Shown here one piece after another: positions 6,228 through 7,084 of a stretch of DNA of 7,084 nucleotides. This DNA comes from Candidatus Cloacimonadota bacterium. GTDB taxonomy: Bacteria; Cloacimonadota; Cloacimonadia; Cloacimonadales; TCS61. Each line of letters begins with the position of its first letter. Positions within the stretch are counted from its first letter, which is position 1. A program made the translations under genes and the position numbers. Under the pieces are notes generated by a model. That model was not told the origin of the DNA, did no database searches, and saw only the letters and a program-made list of their open reading frames with translations. Location: assembly GCA_030596265.1 (NCBI GenBank), contig JAUVKM010000104.1:1-7084 (forward strand), read 5' to 3'.

Positions 6228-6229
6228 AA

Positions 6230-7030
6230 TTATTGATTTTTACCAAATTTAGATTTCATCTTATTTATGAATTTTCTCTTATCAGTTTTTATTTTTACTT
6301 CTGAATCATAAAAATTCCCACTACCAATTAACCAGAATAATTTATCTACTGTATAAGGTGTTTCTTTAATTATTTCTGAGAATTTTATTACATCTCGGAA
6401 AATCTGAAAATCAGTTGCCCCTGCATCGGATAAATTCAAATTAATAAAAATATCTTTGATATGTGTGTCTGGTTTGACAAAATCTGGGGAGATATTTTCT
6501 TTCAGGAAATCACAAGCTAACGCAAATCCGAATCCGAATAATTCTTCTTGAAGAATTAAGGGTAAACCAATTTTTATATCTGGTGTATTCAATATGAATG
6601 GATTAACATAATTATTGAAATCTTCAATTTTTTTAAATCTACTAAGATAACTTGAAATTGAAATAATTGATTTGCAATAAATTACCCAGTAATTATGATT
6701 ATTGCTTTTTACCATTCTTCCGGGCGGAGTATTTTCTTTTTGGATTTTATCGAAAAGTATTTCCCAATTTGCATAGTTGTTATTTACTTTTTCAGGATTA
6801 AAATCATATAGAATTTTCTCTAATTCGTTTATATCTCCAATTGCGTTTGGCATACCTTGCTTGTTTCGGGCGCAATCTAAAAAATTATAGAATAACTGCT
6901 TTTTAGTTTTTAGTTTATCCAGGGCAGGTAATTCTAATTGCTTATTTAGAATTTCGGTTGTTATTTCATTAAAATCAAGCAAATATTTTTTACTGGATTC
7001 AAATAAGTTCTTGTAATCTTTTTCTTTCAT
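6230..7030 (-). CDS. HhH-GPD-like DNA glycosylase family protein (distant, uncharacterised)
   Basis: This 266-residue protein has no signal peptide. LFGFGFALACDFLKE (164-178) and KPDTHI (186-191) align without gaps to the helix-hairpin-helix and catalytic region of endonuclease III (LPGVGRKTA ... VDTHI). D188 falls 18 residues after A170, as Asp138 follows Lys120 in EndoIII. The catalytic lysine is replaced by A170, so a monofunctional glycosylase (AlkA/MutY style) or a non-catalytic binder is more likely than an AP lyase. LFWLIGSGNF (231-240) matches EndoIII HWLILHGRYTC, but the iron-sulfur cysteines are absent. The N-terminal 110 residues (RNKQGMPNAIGDI, NWEILFDKI) are not recognised. AAGGAA lies about 8 nt before the ATG; the ATG overlaps an upstream TGA. 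It is visibly AT-richer than the propeller genes, hinting at a different origin. The fold assignment is inference from memory of EndoIII; the substrate is unknown. Confidence 0.62.
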   Translation of the reverse strand: MKEKDYKNLFESSKKYLLDFNEITTEILNKQLELPALDKLKTKKQLFYNFLDCARNKQGMPNAIGDINELEKILYDFNPEKVNNNYANWEILFDKIQKENTPPGRMVKSNNHNYWVIYCKSIISISSYLSRFKKIEDFNNYVNPFILNTPDIKIGLPLILQEELFGFGFALACDFLKENISPDFVKPDTHIKDIFINLNLSDAGATDFQIFRDVIKFSEIIKETPYTVDKLFWLIGSGNFYDSEVKIKTDKRKFINKMKSKFGKNQ

Positions 7031-7084
7031 TTAGATAATTCCTTAATACAAAAACAAAAAGAAATGAATATTACCATAAACCTC
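7027..7084 (-). other. Possible 3' end of an upstream gene overlapping by ATGA
   Basis: A minus-strand frame is open from the window edge to TGA at 7029-7027, ending IKELSK. It overlaps the next gene's start as ATGA, the classic translational-coupling arrangement. A second frame is also open from the edge, ending at TAA about 16 nt before the ATG. With only about 55 nt visible, neither can be called a gene. Confidence 0.25.

Noticed and set aside
6215..6229. TTG start giving a 759-residue product
   Set aside because: The extra residues MEEEK are translated from the ribosome binding site GGAGGAGG itself; the ATG at 6214 has correct spacing and begins a normal signal peptide.
5886..6236. Plus-strand open frame of 116 codons
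   Set aside because: Antisense to the signal peptide and N-terminus of the 754-residue protein, whose paralogue alignment and strong ribosome site show the minus strand is the coding one.

Overview
This is a low-GC bacterial window in which every supported gene is on the minus strand, so transcription runs from high to low coordinates. Two proteins end in a C-terminal domain with an NYPNPFNP start, an IYN-KGQK core and a final SSGIYFY-L--G stretch. This is the type IX secretion (T9SS, Por) type A sorting domain of the Fibrobacteres-Chlorobi-Bacteroidetes (FCB) superphylum. The genes also have strong AGGAGG-type ribosome binding sites, which Bacteroidota proper mostly lack. Together this points to a non-Bacteroidota FCB lineage; the style of the sorting domain reminds me of Cloacimonadota. 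That placement is inference.

Layout in transcription order. (1) 7030-6230 encodes a 266-residue cytoplasmic protein whose second half aligns without gaps to the helix-hairpin-helix and catalytic-Asp block of endonuclease III-type DNA glycosylases. Its start codon overlaps the stop of a frame that runs off the window. (2) Only 15 nt later, 6214-3950 encodes a secreted 754-residue protein with 14 LVIVD-type repeats and a T9SS sorting domain. (3) A 165-nt gap holds a cluster of short palindromes. (4) 3784-1305 is a paralogue of gene 2, split by one missing G into a 384-residue front half and a 423-residue back half; restored it would be 826 residues. It carries an extra carboxypeptidase-regulatory-like domain before its sorting domain. 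(5) An intrinsic terminator at 1298-1257 ends this unit. (6) A 446-nt intergenic region holds a degenerate tandem repeat (period about 37 bp) and a 95-bp palindromic element. (7) 858-145 encodes a DNA/RNA non-specific nuclease with a complete Serratia-nuclease-like active site but no signal peptide.

Functional picture. The two propeller proteins look like a tandem duplication of a large cell-surface or secreted protein with two beta-propellers of seven blades each. The glycosylase-like gene and the nuclease are nucleic-acid enzymes on either side of them; nothing in the sequence ties them functionally to the propeller proteins. The most striking observation is that the frameshift falls at the junction between the two predicted propellers. 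The other unusual signals are the repeat architecture upstream of the nuclease and the unusual glycosylase-like protein. I see no complete, recognisable defence system, CRISPR array, RNA gene or transposase here.
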